Below, in pieces: positions 18,102 to 27,390 of a DNA stretch of 64,000 bases (positions are counted from its first letter, which is position 1; the number at the start of each line of letters is the position of its first letter). The notes beneath the pieces are model-generated. The model did not search any database and was not told where the DNA came from. It saw only the letters and a program-made list of their open reading frames with translations. The stretch is from positions 2,658,780 through 2,722,779 of the forward strand of contig CM001167.1 in assembly GCA_000212915.1 (NCBI GenBank), written 5' to 3'. The position numbers and the translations under genes were made by a program. Origin of the DNA: Bacteroides coprosuis DSM 18011. Lineage in GTDB: Bacteria; Bacteroidota; Bacteroidia; Bacteroidales; Bacteroidaceae.

Positions 18102-18398
18102 TTACATATATTGTTCAATCATGGCTTTAAGCTCTTTCTCAGGTATCATTCCCGAGTGTCTCCACAGTGATTCGCCATTTTTAAATATTATGAAGGTTGG
18201 AACAGTTTGCACATGGTATTCCAGTGCCAATTCATTAAATTTATCAACATCAATTTTAACGATTCTGGCTTTTTCTCCAATACTAGCTTTTACTTTTTCT
18301 AATACTGGCATCATGGCTTTACAAGGACCACACCATTCTGCAAAAAAGTCGATTAATACGGGGCTATCTGATTTGATTAATTCATTAAATTTTTCCAT
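18102..18398 (-). CDS. trxA: Thioredoxin
   Basis: A 98-residue cytoplasmic thioredoxin: [23 protein letters not shown] with the classical WCGPC site, [11 protein letters not shown], and cis-Pro in [12 protein letters not shown]. It lacks a signal peptide and is cotranscribed with the exported thioredoxin 8 bp downstream. Reduces protein disulfides; the Bcp peroxiredoxin at 42.9 kb is a likely client. Confidence 0.93.
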   Translation of the reverse strand: MEKFNELIKSDSPVLIDFFAEWCGPCKAMMPVLEKVKASIGEKARIVKIDVDKFNELALEYHVQTVPTFIIFKNGESLWRHSGMIPEKELKAMIEQYM

Positions 18399-18409
18399 AT
18401 CCTTAAGTT

Positions 18410-18493
18410 TTACTGTTTACAATGTTTCATTAGAATTGCAATTCCTGCAAAAACTACAATATAGAACACAGAAATAAATACTTTGTTCACCAT
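18410..18493 (-). CDS. Possible 27-aa membrane peptide
   Basis: A short open frame between DPP11 and trxA, ending 11 bp before the trxA start. It begins [18 protein letters not shown] and ends ILMKHCKQ: one uninterrupted hydrophobic segment of about 20 residues with a Lys on the N-side and Lys/His/Cys/Lys at the end, a form usual for single-pass micropeptides. No Shine-Dalgarno is seen, which is normal here. No family is recognised; it could be a chance frame. Confidence 0.35.
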   Translation of the reverse strand: MVNKVFISVFYIVVFAGIAILMKHCKQ

Positions 18494-18519
18494 AGCTTTT
18501 GCAGGAATGCACAAATCTA
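18441..18519 (-). promoter_or_regulatory. Putative trx promoter with a 12-bp inverted repeat
   Basis: CAAATCTA (18512-18519) reads TAGATTTG on the minus strand, a TAnnTTTG element overlapping the DPP11 stop. ATTCCTGCAAAA (18441-18452) and TTTTGCAGGAAT (18497-18508) are perfect inverted copies 44 bp apart. One arm sits at the expected transcription start, which could make it an operator or the base of a leader hairpin. Confidence 0.4.
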
Positions 18520-20682
18520 TTCAACGATTGTTAATTCATCTATAATGTGTTTTGCCCCAGCAAACTTATCTACTATAAATAAAACATAACGAATATCAAC
18601 AGTTGCAGCACGTTGAGAAGATGGTCTGAAAGCAATATCTCCAGTTAGGCCTTCATAATTTCTATCAAAGCCAACACCTACTAATTCGCCTTTACCATTC
18701 ATTACGGGGCTACCAGAGTTACCTCCTGTGTTATCCGTATCGATAATAAAGCAAACAGGCATTTCTCCTTTAGAATTAGCATATCTACCATAGTCTTGTG
18801 CTTCATATAGCTCTTTCAACTTTGCAGGTACTACGAACTCCCAGTTAGTAGGATCTTCTTTTTCCATAACTCCTTTTAAAGTTGTGTATGATCCATACCA
18901 TTTACCATCAGCTGGTTCATAGCCTCGTGTTTTACCATATGTCAAACGTATTGTTGAGTTAGCATCAGGATAAATAGGAATATGATTTTCCTGACGAAGT
19001 TTCATCATTCCTCCAACCCAAACTTTGTGAGCTAAATCATACGCTAAGTTAGCGTGCTTCATTTCTTCTTTACACTCACTGATCTTTTCAGACACTTGAT
19101 TCTTAAAGCGTATTAAAGGATCATTTTCTAATTGTACTAAAGAGGGCTTATCTGCAAAAACCTTAAAATTGGCTTCATTACTAAATATTGAATGAGTAAA
19201 GATGTCATTTACTAAAGCTTCATTATCTCCTTTGTATTTTACATCGCGTGAAGTCAAAATATCTATCTGCTGATTTTCTGGGATTATTTCCTTATAAATA
19301 GCTATTAATTCTTTTAACACATTCTTTTCAACCAACGGATAAGGAACCTCTTTAAAGTATTTTTGTACTTTGACTGTTAAGTCTGATACTTCTTCCTTTA
19401 TTGCCTTTTTCTTTTTATTACTTAGATCCTCAAGCAAATCTTTTGTAGAGGGTATATGAGTAACATCTAAGCCTCCTATGAAGCACTCTGAAAGAGCTTC
19501 GCTATGCAGTTTAGCATCTCTTCTTTGAGAAACAATAGATTTAATATCATCAAATGCTTTTTGGTAGCTACTATCTCCTATTTTCTTACCATAAGCAAGA
19601 AGTTCTTCTTGTTGAGCTTTTTTTGTATCAATCACTTTTAGTCTAATAAGACCTTCATTCATACCTATGGCATTCTTCCAATAGTTAGCTGAGCCAGCAT
19701 ACTTACTTGCGTAGTGTATACGTACAGCATCATCTTTTTGCATTTCGCTCATTAAAGCTGCAAGACGTTTGCCTCTAACTGTTTTTCGTAGATAGTTAGT
19801 AGTTTCCATACGTTCTTCTACTTCGTCGGAGATCATATATCTCCAGTTTCTACCCGGAAAACCCATCAAGAAAGCAAACTGATCTTCTTCTAAGCCTTTT
19901 AAGCTAATTGATAAGTGTTTTTTGGGAGTTAAGGGAACATTTGATTCAGAATATTCCGCAGGAGATCCATCGGCTTTTGCATAAATACGGAACATCGAGA
20001 AATCCCCCGTATGACGAGGCCACATCCAGTTATCTGAATCAGCACCATATTTTCCTATTGAAGAAGGAGGTGTTCCTACTATTCGAATATCTTTATGGAC
20101 GGTTTTAATAAACAACATATATCTATTGCCACCATAAAAAGGTCTTAATTCTATCTCAGTAAAAGGAGTTACATTTATTTTATTTTCCTTAGCAAATTTA
20201 GTAGCTAATGAATTTAAGAATGAGGTAGATAAGAAATTTTGATTACGCTCTTGTTCGTTTTTAGCGAGCTCAGACTCTACAAAAGGAGTAACATCTAAAA
20301 TTTTATCTATAAAAGTAATCGTCAAACCTTCGCAAGGAAGCTCTTCCGATTGATTTTTTGCCCAATAACCATCTGTAAGGTAATCATGCTCAACACTACT
20401 TAATTTTTGGATAGCGCCATATCCACAATGATGATTGGTTAAGACAAGACCTTTTGAAGAAATTACTTCTCCTGTACAACCTCGTCCAAAATGAACCACA
20501 GCATCCTTTAAAGATATAGCAGAATCATCATAAACATCATTAATAGGTATTTCCAAACCTAATTCTAACATTGTAGCCGCATTCTGAGTTTTAAGATCAG
20601 GTAACAGCCACATTCCTTCATCTGCCCACGCTCCCACAGAGCATATAGACAGGAGTGCAACTAATAGTTTTCTTTTTGTCAT
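18517..20682 (-). CDS. dpp11: S46 dipeptidyl peptidase, DPP11 type (Asp/Glu-specific)
   Basis: A secreted S46 serine dipeptidyl peptidase (721 aa) that releases dipeptides with an acidic residue at P1. Signal peptide (LLVALLSICSVGAWA), then DEGMWLLPDL. The catalytic His is in [12 protein letters not shown] and the Ser in TGGNSGSP (Ser656). The residue 18 after the Ser is Arg674 in GFDRN. It corresponds to Arg673 of Porphyromonas DPP11, the S1 residue for Asp/Glu preference, so the type can be called from sequence. It lies 71 bp behind a DPP7-type paralogue, with a terminator between them. Confidence 0.92.
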   Translation of the reverse strand: MTKRKLLVALLSICSVGAWADEGMWLLPDLKTQNAATMLELGLEIPINDVYDDSAISLKDAVVHFGRGCTGEVISSKGLVLTNHHCGYGAIQKLSSVEHDYLTDGYWAKNQSEELPCEGLTITFIDKILDVTPFVESELAKNEQERNQNFLSTSFLNSLATKFAKENKINVTPFTEIELRPFYGGNRYMLFIKTVHKDIRIVGTPPSSIGKYGADSDNWMWPRHTGDFSMFRIYAKADGSPAEYSESNVPLTPKKHLSISLKGLEEDQFAFLMGFPGRNWRYMISDEVEERMETTNYLRKTVRGKRLAALMSEMQKDDAVRIHYASKYAGSANYWKNAIGMNEGLIRLKVIDTKKAQQEELLAYGKKIGDSSYQKAFDDIKSIVSQRRDAKLHSEALSECFIGGLDVTHIPSTKDLLEDLSNKKKKAIKEEVSDLTVKVQKYFKEVPYPLVEKNVLKELIAIYKEIIPENQQIDILTSRDVKYKGDNEALVNDIFTHSIFSNEANFKVFADKPSLVQLENDPLIRFKNQVSEKISECKEEMKHANLAYDLAHKVWVGGMMKLRQENHIPIYPDANSTIRLTYGKTRGYEPADGKWYGSYTTLKGVMEKEDPTNWEFVVPAKLKELYEAQDYGRYANSKGEMPVCFIIDTDNTGGNSGSPVMNGKGELVGVGFDRNYEGLTGDIAFRPSSQRAATVDIRYVLFIVDKFAGAKHIIDELTIVE

Positions 20683-20702
20683 AGTTTAGTTTTTATAAGA
20701 AA

Positions 20703-20736
20703 TAAAAAAAAAGGTTAGAAGCCATCGCCTCTAACC
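20703..20736 (-). terminator. Terminator behind DPP7
   Basis: Arms GGTTAGA (20713-20719) and TCTAACC (20730-20736), plus a few inner pairs, form a hairpin; on the minus strand it is followed by a run of nine T. Confidence 0.7.
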
Positions 20737-20753
20737 CTCTAAGGTATAAAATA

Positions 20754-22919
20754 TTACTCAACAATTGTCATTTCATCTATCAGATAACCCACATCTCCTA
20801 GTTTCTCTAGAATAAATAGAATATATCTAACATCTAAATTAATACAACGCTGTAAATCATCATCAAAATTGATATCACCACTTAATGATTCCCAGTTTCC
20901 ATCAAATGCAGTACCAATTAATTCTCCATGAGCATTTAATACAGGGCTACCAGAGTTACCTCCTGTTATATCATTGGTAGTTAGGAAGCACACAGGCATA
21001 TCCCCATTTGGAAGAGCATATCTTTCATAATCATTATTTACGATCAGTTCTTTCAGTTTTCCAGGTACTACAAATTCTCTATCTTCTGGATTTTCTTTTT
21101 CAAGAATACCTTTTGTTGTTGTATAGTAGTTGTAGAAAACGCCATCTTTAGGACTATACGATTTCACATTGCCATACGTTAAGCGAATGGTAAAGTTTGC
21201 ATCAGGGTAAGATGGTTTTGGTAATTTCATTTCTGATAAACCTCTAACATATGTTTTATGTAGAAGATCTTTTTCATCAGAGAAAGTAGAAACAGCAGCT
21301 GATAGATTAATGTATTTATCAATCACCGATTGAGAATAACGTAATGATAAATCTTTATCTAGTGCCTTTATAGATGGTTTAGATAAGAATTTCTCTAAAT
21401 TATCTTTCGATGCCATGATTGAATTATCATACATTTCATCAATAAATTTATCAAAATCACCTTTATACTTTTCTTCTATAAATTTAAAGATATCAGGACG
21501 AAGAGATTCCTCTATCAAGTCTTTGTAAAGAGGGAAAAGGACTTTAGCTACTTTACGGTCTACTTCATGATCATAATCTTTATTGTGAATTGCTTCATAT
21601 GTTTCACGAATTTGTGACTTTAAGCTATCTACACTTTGATTGTCTTTTTCTTCAAGAGCTTTTCTTAAATCTTGGAAAACAAAAGAAGGGCTGATAAACT
21701 CAACACCACTAAAGAATGATTCTACAAGAACTGTCATCTGATATACGATAGGCTTTTCTTGCTCTACAACATGATTGATCTTAGTTACTACATTTTGATA
21801 ATCTACATGCCCTTTTTCTTTAGCAAATTGTGCAAACTGTGCTTCTTGTTTGGCTTTGTCTCCTAGTACATCATTGTCAATGATTGCCTTATTCATACCA
21901 ATCGAGTTCTTCCAATAATTGGAAGAGCCAGCATATTTATTGGCATATTGGATACGAATTTTATCGCTAGCATTCATCTCTTTTTTCAATACATCTTGGC
22001 GTGCACCTCTAATTGTAATTCTAGGCTCATTAGAAGCCTCCATTCTCTCTTCTACTTCTGATACAGTTAAGTAACGACTTGTACTGCCAGGGAAGCCCAT
22101 AATCATAGCATAATCTCCTTCTTCTAATCCTTTAATAGAGATTGCTAAGTGTTTTTTAGTTTGAAGAGGTTTATTACTTGCATCATAATCGGCTGGTTCA
22201 CCTTTAGCATCAGCGTAAATACGGAACATTGAGAAATCTCCTGTATGACGTGGCCATGTCCAGTTATCAGTTTCGCCACCAAATTTACCAACAGAAGAAG
22301 GTGGTGCAGCTACCATACGTACATCTGAATAAGTCTTTTTATAGAACATATAGAATTTATTCCCTGCAAAGAATGGTAATAATTGAACAGAGATTCCACT
22401 CTTATTATATAAATCACTCTTTTTGTATAACTCATCAGCAATTTTATTTAATGCTTGAGGAGTAAAAGAAGCATTTTCAGAAATTTCGCCTTTCTTTATC
22501 TTCTCATTGACTACATCAGTAACATCAACTATTCTTTCTACAAAAACAAAAGTCAATCCAGGTACTGGTAGTTCTTCACCTCTGTTTTTTGCCCAAAAAC
22601 CATCTGTTAAATAATCATGCTCAACACTACTCAACATTTGTATTGAACCATACCCACAGTGATGGTTTGTTAAGATCAACCCTTCAGGAGAGATGATTTC
22701 ACCTGTACAACCACGACCAAATATACCAATCGCATCTTTTATAGATACTTTATTTGGACTATATAGATCATCTGCTTCGAGTTTCAAGCCACTCTCCTTC
22801 ATCATATCTACTAGATGTTGCTCTTTCATCATTTGAAGCAACCACATACCCTCATCAGCACGAGCATTGCCAAAAGCAAAGGCAACGATAGCCAACAGAG
22901 CTACTTTTAATTTATTCAT
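20754..22919 (-). CDS. dpp7: S46 dipeptidyl peptidase, DPP7 type (hydrophobic P1)
   Basis: The second S46 dipeptidyl peptidase, also 721 aa with signal peptide ([16 protein letters not shown]) and start of mature chain [10 protein letters not shown]. His motif [12 protein letters not shown] and Ser motif TGGNSGSP (Ser656) are intact. The residue 18 after the Ser is Gly674 in AFDGN, equivalent to Gly673 of DPP7, which leaves room for bulky hydrophobic P1 residues. Together with the DPP11-type neighbour this gives complementary specificities for extracellular peptide breakdown. It follows the chuR-type gene by 17 bp. Confidence 0.92.
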   Translation of the reverse strand: MNKLKVALLAIVAFAFGNARADEGMWLLQMMKEQHLVDMMKESGLKLEADDLYSPNKVSIKDAIGIFGRGCTGEIISPEGLILTNHHCGYGSIQMLSSVEHDYLTDGFWAKNRGEELPVPGLTFVFVERIVDVTDVVNEKIKKGEISENASFTPQALNKIADELYKKSDLYNKSGISVQLLPFFAGNKFYMFYKKTYSDVRMVAAPPSSVGKFGGETDNWTWPRHTGDFSMFRIYADAKGEPADYDASNKPLQTKKHLAISIKGLEEGDYAMIMGFPGSTSRYLTVSEVEERMEASNEPRITIRGARQDVLKKEMNASDKIRIQYANKYAGSSNYWKNSIGMNKAIIDNDVLGDKAKQEAQFAQFAKEKGHVDYQNVVTKINHVVEQEKPIVYQMTVLVESFFSGVEFISPSFVFQDLRKALEEKDNQSVDSLKSQIRETYEAIHNKDYDHEVDRKVAKVLFPLYKDLIEESLRPDIFKFIEEKYKGDFDKFIDEMYDNSIMASKDNLEKFLSKPSIKALDKDLSLRYSQSVIDKYINLSAAVSTFSDEKDLLHKTYVRGLSEMKLPKPSYPDANFTIRLTYGNVKSYSPKDGVFYNYYTTTKGILEKENPEDREFVVPGKLKELIVNNDYERYALPNGDMPVCFLTTNDITGGNSGSPVLNAHGELIGTAFDGNWESLSGDINFDDDLQRCINLDVRYILFILEKLGDVGYLIDEMTIVE

Positions 22920-22936
22920 GTGTTGTTATTTATTGA

Positions 22937-24175
22937 TTATAAGTTATTAAATTCACCTTTTTGTACAGCTTCCATTACATTAGATGGAGGGCGCTGATTT
23001 GCCAATTCATTTTTCATGAAATCCATATAGGGAGCGACATGACTATAAAACTGGAAATATCCCTTACATAAATAATTTAAGCCAGGTTCACCATCTTCCG
23101 TAACTGCAAACCTATTTTTAGGACACTCTCCATTACATGCAAAAAGATAATCACAGTTTTTACATTGATTGGGAAGACTCGTATATTTACTATTTCCAAA
23201 GTCTTGTTGTCGTTTACTATACATCATTTCCACTAAGGAATTTTCATAAATATTACCCAATTTGTATTCAGGAAAAACAAAATGATCGCAGGAGTACACA
23301 TCACCATTAAACTCCATAACTCCAGCATGTCCACAAACCTTTGCCAAAGTACAGACTCCAGGTTGTTCTCCCACCCAGTTTGCCAATGTAGAGTCGAACA
23401 TTTGTATAAATATTTTCCCTACATCTTCTTTTACCCATTCATCAAATATAGTACACAAAAAGCTCCCCCATTGTTCAGGAGTAACTGTAAAATCAGCTAA
23501 CTCTACCTCTTTATTGTCAGATAAAGAAGCTAAGTGTCGTCCGTCATTATGATGTGTAATTCGTTCAACAATAGGCGTAAACTGAATATATTGACAACCA
23601 ATTTCCTTAAAAAAATTATAAAAATCAAGAGGATAGTCAGCATTAAAATCATTTACAACAGCCATACCATTCCACTCCACTCCATGTTTTTTTAAAAGAG
23701 AAATGCCCTGCATCACTTTATTGAAGGAAGGTCTACCCTGTTTATTCTTTCTAAATTCATCATGAAACTCTTGTGGACCATCAATAGAAACCCCAACCAA
23801 CCAATTGTTTTCTTTAAAAAAAGCACACCATTCATCAGTTAATAATGTTCCATTGGTTTGTATTGCATTTTCTATAGTTCTTCCACCTGCATATTTTTTC
23901 TGAAGTTCCAATGCTTTTTTATAAAAAGAAAGAGGTCTCATTAGTGTTTCTCCTCCATGCCAAGTAAATAAAACTTGGCTCATTGTTTGCGATTCTATAT
24001 ATTCTTTAATAAATTTCTCAAGCAAAACATCATTCATCACGTGATTTCTGTTCTCTTTGTAAAGATTTGCTTTTTCCAAGTAGTAACAATAATCACAAGC
24101 TAAGTTGCATATAGACCCAGCTGGTTTTACCATCACGTATAGAGGTTTTGCAAAGGGCGCGTAAGTTAAAGACAT
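22937..24175 (-). CDS. chuR: Anaerobic sulfatase-maturating enzyme homologue (radical SAM/SPASM, ChuR-like)
   Basis: A radical SAM enzyme that oxidises an active-site Cys or Ser of sulfatases to formylglycine under anoxia. The radical SAM cluster motif is C23-x3-C27-x2-C30 in SICNLACDYCYYLEK, VLFTWHGGE follows, and SPASM cysteines fill the C-terminus (CTLAKVCGH, VYSCDHFVFPEYKLGNI, CKNCDYLFACNGECPKNRF). 412 aa is the usual length. From memory it closely resembles Bacteroides ChuR. No sulfatase gene lies in the window. It leads the minus-strand run into DPP7. Confidence 0.92.
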   Translation of the reverse strand: MSLTYAPFAKPLYVMVKPAGSICNLACDYCYYLEKANLYKENRNHVMNDVLLEKFIKEYIESQTMSQVLFTWHGGETLMRPLSFYKKALELQKKYAGGRTIENAIQTNGTLLTDEWCAFFKENNWLVGVSIDGPQEFHDEFRKNKQGRPSFNKVMQGISLLKKHGVEWNGMAVVNDFNADYPLDFYNFFKEIGCQYIQFTPIVERITHHNDGRHLASLSDNKEVELADFTVTPEQWGSFLCTIFDEWVKEDVGKIFIQMFDSTLANWVGEQPGVCTLAKVCGHAGVMEFNGDVYSCDHFVFPEYKLGNIYENSLVEMMYSKRQQDFGNSKYTSLPNQCKNCDYLFACNGECPKNRFAVTEDGEPGLNYLCKGYFQFYSHVAPYMDFMKNELANQRPPSNVMEAVQKGEFNNL

Positions 24176-24262
24176 AAATAAAAGGATTTTAACTAAAAGT
24201 TTTGTACTATCTAGACTCGAAATATCATTGATATTGTAATGTTATATTAAGTCTGATAATTA

Positions 24263-24270
24263 CAAAAATA
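24263..24270 (-). promoter_or_regulatory. Putative -7 element of the chuR-dpp7 unit
   Basis: CAAAAATA reads TATTTTTG on the minus strand (TAnnTTTG), 87 bp before the chuR start. Confidence 0.35.
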
Positions 24271-24385
24271 GCTAAAGTTAACTAAACTGTTATATGTAGA
24301 AAGAGTTTATAAGCTTTATTAAATAAATAATAAACGAGAATTTATAAATATAGATAAAACAGTTTTAATTTTTAATCAAAGATAC

Positions 24386-24393
24386 TAAGTTTG
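24386..24393 (+). promoter_or_regulatory. Putative -7 element of the lipoprotein gene
   Basis: TAAGTTTG fits TAnnTTTG and ends 29 bp before the ATG at 24423. Confidence 0.45.
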
Positions 24394-24422
24394 ACACAGT
24401 TTTTAAGAACATCAATAATTAT

Positions 24423-25085
24423 ATGAACAAACTGTTACTTTTATCCGTAACTCTAGTAATATTGGCTTCATGTACCTCTAAGTACTCTATTAAAGGCAAT
24501 GCTAGCCTTAGCCAATTGAGTGGAAAAACCATCTATCTAAAATACATAGATGATGCTTCTTTATGGGTCACTATTGATTCAGCTCAAATCGTTCATGGAG
24601 AATTTTGCATGAAGGGTAAGACCTTTAAAAAACCTCAGATGGTTACACTCTTTATGGATTCTACCCCTATTACTCCGCTTATCTTAGAATCAGGACATAT
24701 TAATATTTCTCTCTCTTCTTCTAATTTATCTATTCAAGGAACTCCCTTAAATAATAAATTATACTCTTTTTATGAAGAAAATCAGGCTATAGAAAGAAGA
24801 ATAAAAGAGAACTCAAACGATCCTTGCGAGGATATTTATCATACTGTAGTAACAGCCCACCAATCCTTGATTAAGGAGTTTATGTGTATAAACCAACATA
24901 ATATATTGGGTCCTACGATATACTCTATTTATCACGACCAATACCCTGAATTATTCAAAAATGATGACTTTAAAATGGCTATAAATGATTTATCTTCATC
25001 CATGCACGATCCACAAATCGTACACCAGTCTATTTCAATAGAACATTTTAAAGAATCTTATCCTGAAGGTTTTTTACTTTGGTAA
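24423..25085 (+). CDS. Lipoprotein with DUF4369-like domain
   Basis: The N-terminus is a lipoprotein signal (LLLLSVTLVILASC, Cys at about 17). Residues about 20-105 (YSIKGNASLSQLSGKTIYLKYID...SAQIVHGEFCMKGK) look like the DUF4369 beta-sandwich found at the front of many Bacteroidota thioredoxin-like lipoproteins. Unlike those, this protein stops at 220 aa with a helical tail and no CxxC thioredoxin domain. Function unknown. Own promoter element and own terminator. Confidence 0.7.
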   Translation: MNKLLLLSVTLVILASCTSKYSIKGNASLSQLSGKTIYLKYIDDASLWVTIDSAQIVHGEFCMKGKTFKKPQMVTLFMDSTPITPLILESGHINISLSSSNLSIQGTPLNNKLYSFYEENQAIERRIKENSNDPCEDIYHTVVTAHQSLIKEFMCINQHNILGPTIYSIYHDQYPELFKNDDFKMAINDLSSSMHDPQIVHQSISIEHFKESYPEGFLLW

Positions 25086-25111
25086 GACTACATCTCTTTT
25101 TGAATATAACC

Positions 25112-25140
25112 AAAGGCCCTTTGTTGATAAGGACCTTTTT
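25112..25140 (+). terminator. Terminator behind the lipoprotein gene
   Basis: AAAGGCCCTT and AAGGACCTTT form a near-perfect stem around TGTTGAT, ending in five T. Confidence 0.65.
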
Positions 25141-25166
25141 CATTTCTTATACTTAACAACAGCTCT

Positions 25167-25595
25167 ATGATTATTACCACAGCCCAAACAGTAGATCAAA
25201 AACTAATTGAAGCAATGCAATGCTTGATACCTCAACTAACAGAACTGGGAGAGCCTATTTCTTTTGATAGCCTGAGTTCTCTTGTTAACGATCAAGAATC
25301 CGAGCTTATTCTTGCTATCAATGAGGAAAACAAGATTGTTGGCTCTTTAGCTTTAGTTGTTTTTACTATTCCAACGGGTAAAAAAGCATTTATAGAAGAT
25401 GTAATAGTAGATCATTCTGCTAGAGGATTGGGGATTGGAGAAAAGCTGATTCAAAAAGCAATTGATCTAAGTAAAGAAAAACAAGTTAGGAGAATTGAAT
25501 TATCTTCTCGTCCAATTCGAATACCCGCTAATAAACTTTATCAAAAGATGGGATTCAAAGTTAGAGATACCAATTTCTATCGTTTAGAACTTTAA
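25167..25595 (+). CDS. GNAT-family N-acetyltransferase
   Basis: A 142-aa GNAT acyltransferase using acetyl-CoA. Motif A is visible as AFIEDVIVDHSARGLGIGEKLIQKAI (R-G-L-G-I-G pyrophosphate loop, about residues 74-100). The substrate cannot be told; similar proteins are small-molecule or amino-acid acetyltransferases. Its stop overlaps the stop of dinB on the other strand by 4 bp, so the two transcripts converge without space for a terminator. Confidence 0.85.
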   Translation: MIITTAQTVDQKLIEAMQCLIPQLTELGEPISFDSLSSLVNDQESELILAINEENKIVGSLALVVFTIPTGKKAFIEDVIVDHSARGLGIGEKLIQKAIDLSKEKQVRRIELSSRPIRIPANKLYQKMGFKVRDTNFYRLEL

Positions 25596-26692
25596 TACTC
25601 TTCGTCTTTAAAGTCTAATTTCAACTGAATATACTCTGAGTCTATTGAATCATCTTCATTTCTTGGATTAGATACCGTCAAACCAATTAAACGAATGGGG
25701 TTATTCTCATAATCAACTTGCTTCATTAAATCTTTAGCAACAGGTAAAATTTCATCCAACGTTTCAAAGGTATCCAACGCTGTGTAACTACGAGTAATTT
25801 GAGTAAAATCATGAAACTTCACTTTCAGAGTCAAAGTAAATCCTTTGAACTGAGACCTACTGACACGTTCTACTAATTCATTTGCGATATGATACAGCTC
25901 TATTATAACCGAAGATTGACGCGTAATATCTTTAGTTAATGTGGTTTCACAACCTACAGACTTACGAATTCTTATAGCCTCAACAGGGCGATTATCTATT
26001 CCTCTTGCAAAATTATAATAAAGTCCACCCATCTTACCAAAATCATGAATCAGCCCAGATAGTGACCACTCCAATAAATCTTTGCCAGTATGTATTCCCA
26101 TCTTGTGCATCTTCTTCGCTGTAACAGGACCAACACCCCAAAAAGATTCTATAGGAAGTTGCTTAATAAACTTTTGAGCTTGTGAAGGGTGGATAGTACA
26201 AAGCCCATCTGGCTTACGATAATCAGAAGCTATTTTTGCTAAAAACTTATTGTAAGAAACTCCAGCAGATGCTACAAGGTTTAGCTCTTCATGAATGCAT
26301 TGCTTTATTTCTCGTGCTATATCAACAGCTAAATCATACCCTACCTTATTCTTTGTAACATCTAAGAAAGCCTCATCCAAAGAGAGAGGCTCTATACAAT
26401 CTGTGTAACGATGGAAAATCTCATGTATCTGTGAGGATACTTGTTTATAAACGGACATTCGCCCATCTACAAAAACAAGATTAGGACATAATTTCTTAGC
26501 TTTCACTGATGGCATGGCAGAACGAACTCCAAACACTCTCGCCTCATAACTAGCAGCAGCCACAACACCTCTTTTGTGTTCAGAGCCTACAACAATAGGT
26601 TTTCCTCGTAGATCTGGATTATCTCTTTGCTCCACTGAAGCATAAAAAGCATCCATATCCACATGAATAATCTTTCTTAAATCATCTTGCAT
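25592..26692 (-). CDS. dinB: DNA polymerase IV
   Basis: A Y-family translesion polymerase. IIHVDMDAFYASVEQRD near the N-terminus and LSLDEAFLDV carry the catalytic acidic residues, SVGCETTLTKDI begins the little-finger domain, and the end DSEYIQLKLDF resembles a beta-clamp-binding tail. I start at the ATG at 26692 (MQDDLRKIIHVD), 1 bp after the trkA stop. The frame continues 25 codons further into trkA, but those residues are not family-like. Its position behind the potassium genes suggests shared transcription. Confidence 0.93.
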   Translation of the reverse strand: MQDDLRKIIHVDMDAFYASVEQRDNPDLRGKPIVVGSEHKRGVVAAASYEARVFGVRSAMPSVKAKKLCPNLVFVDGRMSVYKQVSSQIHEIFHRYTDCIEPLSLDEAFLDVTKNKVGYDLAVDIAREIKQCIHEELNLVASAGVSYNKFLAKIASDYRKPDGLCTIHPSQAQKFIKQLPIESFWGVGPVTAKKMHKMGIHTGKDLLEWSLSGLIHDFGKMGGLYYNFARGIDNRPVEAIRIRKSVGCETTLTKDITRQSSVIIELYHIANELVERVSRSQFKGFTLTLKVKFHDFTQITRSYTALDTFETLDEILPVAKDLMKQVDYENNPIRLIGLTVSNPRNEDDSIDSEYIQLKLDFKDEEY

Positions 26693-26693
26693 A

Positions 26694-27386
26694 CTAAATT
26701 TTACAAGCCTTCCAGAAATCTCTAAAATCTTTGTACTTGCCAAAACAAACAAGTTCATCACCCTCAAACACCTTTTCCTCTTCTCCTATATTATCTAATA
26801 AATAATGCTCGGTATGGTTGATTCCTATCACATTTTTCACTGTTTTTTCTCTTTGTATAGCAATCAGTTTGAGATTAAACTCTTCTTGAAGTTTTAGCTC
26901 ATTTACAAAGTATCCGATAAAGTTTTGAGGTGTAGCAAACTTCACTACATAGTAGTTTTCATTTATTCGGAATGTTTCCATATGTGTACCAAACTCCCAC
27001 AACTCCACTAACCTACGAGCTGCATCTTCTTCTGGAGAGAGAACGCCATCTAAATCAAAGGCATTTAGTACCGATTTATGAATTTCATCTATCGCTCTAG
27101 CATAAATATGTTTTACTTTTAACTGCTTCAATAAAGCAACTACTCGTATAGATGCGCCAAAATTTTCACCAATCGCCACAATTACAGCATCTACATTCTC
27201 CAAGGGTAATGAGGACAAAGCCAACTCATCTGTTGCATCTAGTATAAAAGCAGTAGCAATCTTATCTTTTATGCTATCTACTCGTGCCTCATCAATATCT
27301 GCACCAATAACCTCATGTCCTCTCGAAGCCAATTCCTCAGCAAGAACATAACCATAATTACCTAATCCTATAATAATGTATTTCAT
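26694..27386 (-). CDS. trkA: Potassium uptake regulatory subunit (TrkA/KtrA, RCK domain)
   Basis: The cytoplasmic gating subunit of a potassium transporter. The N-terminal RCK domain shows the nucleotide-binding GLGNYG (residues 7-12) and the acidic ribose-binding ADIDE; a TrkA-C domain follows at about residues 135-220. At 230 aa it has a single RCK module, like KtrA rather than the duplicated E. coli TrkA. It lies 4 bp after the trkH-type gene and 1 bp before dinB. Confidence 0.9.
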   Translation of the reverse strand: MKYIIIGLGNYGYVLAEELASRGHEVIGADIDEARVDSIKDKIATAFILDATDELALSSLPLENVDAVIVAIGENFGASIRVVALLKQLKVKHIYARAIDEIHKSVLNAFDLDGVLSPEEDAARRLVELWEFGTHMETFRINENYYVVKFATPQNFIGYFVNELKLQEEFNLKLIAIQREKTVKNVIGINHTEHYLLDNIGEEEKVFEGDELVCFGKYKDFRDFWKACKI

Positions 27387-27390
27387 ATAA

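Noticed and set aside
26693-26767. Longer dinB start at 26767
   Set aside because: The extra 25 residues overlap trkA and do not resemble DinB; MQDDLRKIIHVD at 26692 fits the family start.
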